Positions 5,018 through 6,187 of a DNA stretch of 6,187 nucleotides are shown here, in pieces; position 1 is the stretch's first letter, and each line of letters starts with the position of its first letter. The notes below the pieces were generated by a model. That model made no database searches. It was given only the letters and a program-made list of their open reading frames with translations, and had not been told where the DNA came from. The DNA comes from an archaeon. Its GTDB lineage: Archaea; Iainarchaeota; Iainarchaeia; Iainarchaeales; Iainarchaeaceae. The position numbers and the translations under genes were made by a program. The stretch lies in NCBI GenBank assembly GCA_024653865.1, contig JANLHD010000111.1:1-6187 (forward strand). Reading direction: 5' to 3'.

Positions 5018-5025
5018 TAATAAAT
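5018..5025 (+). promoter_or_regulatory. TATA-like box of the small membrane protein-GTPase operon
   Basis: TAATAAAT is centred 27.5 bases before the ATG at 5049, and favours that start over the in-frame ATG at 5058. It is the only plausible promoter seen for both 5049 and the GTPase gene. Confidence 0.45.
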
Positions 5026-5048
5026 TACGAAAGCGCCTAAATTAACTA

Positions 5049-5270
5049 ATGAAGCCAATGCAAACATTCTACGTTGCAACGGGAATTCTCGCGGTGTTCG
5101 GCTCGGTTCTGCTCCTTGGCTTTTTCAACGCATACCAAGTGGACATCGGCACGAAAAACCTCTTCGCACAAAACCCAATAGGGGTATTCGGGATTGTGGC
5201 AATACTGGTTTTTTCGGGAGTATATTTTTTCAACACCGCGGCAAAAGTAATCAAGGAAGCAATCAAATAA
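5049..5270 (+). CDS. Small two-helix membrane protein, 73 residues
   Basis: No family is recognised. Two hydrophobic segments are clear: 8-27 (VATGILAVFGSVLLLGFF) and 44-62 (IGVFGIVAILVFSGVYFF). They are joined by a 16-residue polar loop (NAYQVDIGTKNLFAQNP), and a short basic tail (KVIKEAIK) follows. A hairpin with both ends on the cytoplasmic side is the likely topology. The start at 5049 is supported by promoter spacing; ATG 5058 would shorten the protein by three residues. It lies 5 bases before the GTPase gene, which has no promoter of its own, so the two are probably co-transcribed. Whether the protein tethers or otherwise assists the GTPase is unknown. Confidence 0.78.
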   Translation: MKPMQTFYVATGILAVFGSVLLLGFFNAYQVDIGTKNLFAQNPIGVFGIVAILVFSGVYFFNTAAKVIKEAIK

Positions 5271-5275
5271 AGGGA

Positions 5276-6073
5276 ATGCAGGCAAAAAAATCGGAACAAT
5301 TTGTTTTTGGAAGTGCAATCAAAATGGGCTATTATCACACAGTAAGAATGGCAATCGGAGAGGCCGACATAGTAATGGAAGTGGTGGACGCAAGGTTCCC
5401 CAAAGCCAGCAGGAATTTTTCGCTTGAACACAAAATAAAAATGGAGAAAAAAAAACTCCTAATCGTACTCAACAAATCAGATTTGGTATCCGAAGAGGAA
5501 GTGAAAAAGCAAAAGGAACTCGCGGGAACCAAAAGCATATTCGTGTCGGCAAAACATCGCAAAGGAACAAGAAAACTGCGCGAAGCGCTCGGAATGCTCT
5601 CCGCGGGAAAGGAAGTGAAGGTCGCAATCATAGGGTACCCCAACACCGGAAAGAGCAGCATCATAAACATGCTCAAAGGAAAAAAAAGTTCCCCAACATC
5701 ATCAACAGCGGGCTTCACAAAAGGCAAGCAGAACGTTCGCATAAACTCCAAAATAATGCTAATAGACACCCCCGGAGTAATCCCTTTCGGAAAGCACGAC
5801 CAGACACTAATGCTTTTGCTCGGGGCAAAGAACGTCCAGCAATCCGAGGACATTGAGAACGCGGGCGCCGAGGCGGCACAGGAAATGCTCTCGTCAAACC
5901 CAAAGATGCTCGAGGATACCTACGGCATTTATGCAAGCGACGGCGAGGATTTTTTGGAAAAACTCGCGCTAAAAAAGAACAAGCTCCTAAAAAAAGGAAG
6001 GCCCGACACCACAGCCGCCGCAAAAATGCTCCTAAACGACTTCAAAGAGGGCAAAATAGGTTTAAAAAACTAA
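5276..6073 (+). CDS. Circularly permuted GTPase, RbgA/YlqF family
   Basis: 265 residues, the length of compact archaeal members of the YlqF/YawG family. The G motifs occur in permuted order: the N-terminal DIVMEVVDARFP (31-42) typical of the family, then G4 NKSD (66-69), G5 SAK (91-93), G1/P-loop GYPNTGKSS (120-128), a G2 region TSSTAGFTKGKQ (141-151), and G3 DTPG (164-167). Relatives are ribosome assembly factors (bacterial RbgA, eukaryotic Nog2/Lsg1/Mtg1) that act in large-subunit maturation; a similar role here is inferred. The C-terminal helical region (about 175-265) ends with RPDTTAAAKMLLNDFKEGKIG, as expected for the RNA-binding tail of this family. The start ATG lies 5 bases after the previous stop, behind AAGGGA, a weak ribosome-binding site; no TATA box is suitably placed. 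The motif set is complete, so activity is likely. Confidence 0.93.
   Translation: MQAKKSEQFVFGSAIKMGYYHTVRMAIGEADIVMEVVDARFPKASRNFSLEHKIKMEKKKLLIVLNKSDLVSEEEVKKQKELAGTKSIFVSAKHRKGTRKLREALGMLSAGKEVKVAIIGYPNTGKSSIINMLKGKKSSPTSSTAGFTKGKQNVRINSKIMLIDTPGVIPFGKHDQTLMLLLGAKNVQQSEDIENAGAEAAQEMLSSNPKMLEDTYGIYASDGEDFLEKLALKKNKLLKKGRPDTTAAAKMLLNDFKEGKIGLKN
6061..6068 (+). promoter_or_regulatory. TATA box inside the 3' end of the GTPase gene
   Basis: TTTAAAAA, identical to the nurA box, overlaps the last codons of the GTPase and is centred 26.5 bases before the ATG at 6091. It probably drives the next gene separately. Confidence 0.45.
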
Positions 6074-6090
6074 AAAACCATTTGGTTAGC

Positions 6091-6187
6091 ATGATTCCAC
6101 AAAAAAAGAAAAGGGTCATCTGGATCGCGATCGCAATATACCTGGTTTTTGCCGCACTTCTAATTTACCTCTTTTTGTTCAACCAGG
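6091..6187 (+). CDS. Membrane-anchored protein, N-terminal part (cut by right edge)
   Basis: Only 32 codons are present: MIPQKKKRVIWIAIAIYL followed by VFAALLIYLFLFNQ. A basic N-terminus (KKKR) is followed by one strongly hydrophobic helix of about 20 residues (9-29), either an uncleaved signal anchor or the first of several membrane helices, with the N-terminus in the cytoplasm. The start is 17 bases after the GTPase stop and matches a TATA box at 6061-6068. Function cannot be inferred from so short a piece. Confidence 0.65.
   Translation, partial: MIPQKKKRVIWIAIAIYLVFAALLIYLFLFNQ

Noticed and set aside
5335..5853. Minus-strand open frame within the GTPase gene
   Set aside because: It is antisense to the complete set of G motifs; Ser/Phe-rich composition is typical of reversed Lys/Glu-rich codons.
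1..6187. CRISPR array, tRNA, rRNA, transposase or att-like direct repeats
   Set aside because: No spaced direct repeats, no tRNA cloverleaf or T-loop-like sequence in the gaps, and no transposase-type or integrase-type frame was seen.

Overview
The window reads as archaeal chromosome, probably from a small-genome lineage. Archaeal signs are NurA nuclease, Pth2-type peptidyl-tRNA hydrolase, free-standing AlaX, a DUF5654-like membrane protein and, above all, archaeal TATA boxes placed about 26-29 bases before most start codons. A DPANN-type host (for example Diapherotrites or Micrarchaeota) is a guess from gene size, density and style, not something the sequence proves. Coding density is high, genes are short, and I see no rRNA, tRNA, CRISPR array, insertion sequence or integrase.

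Layout, left to right. Minus strand 1-1221: nurA followed, 8 bases on, by a dual-specificity phosphatase-like gene that runs off the left edge; they look like one operon driven by a TATA box at 1243-1250. Minus strand 1283-1939: a Rossmann methyltransferase-like protein with a basic N-terminus. It is divergent from a plus-strand orphan protein (2058-2477), which is followed by an AlaX-type alanyl-tRNA editing protein (2517-3239). Convergent to that is a small two-helix DUF5654-like membrane protein (about 3261-3479, minus), probably starting at TTG. Then come a plus-strand multi-span membrane protein (3607-4068), a short zinc-finger-like remnant with its own promoter (4146-4214), and Pth2 (4261-4611). 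A convergent small basic orphan (4627-4944, minus) follows. Last is a plus-strand pair, a two-helix membrane protein and a circularly permuted RbgA/YlqF-type GTPase (5049-6073), and the first 97 bases of another membrane-anchored protein (6091 to the right edge).

The gene set is mainly translation quality control and ribosome biology (AlaX, Pth2, cpGTPase), DNA repair (NurA), and small membrane proteins of unknown role. No obvious new multi-gene system is present. The most informative signals are the regular leaderless-promoter spacing, which fixes several start codons, the promoter-bearing zinc-finger stub before pth2, and a few conserved orphan-type genes.
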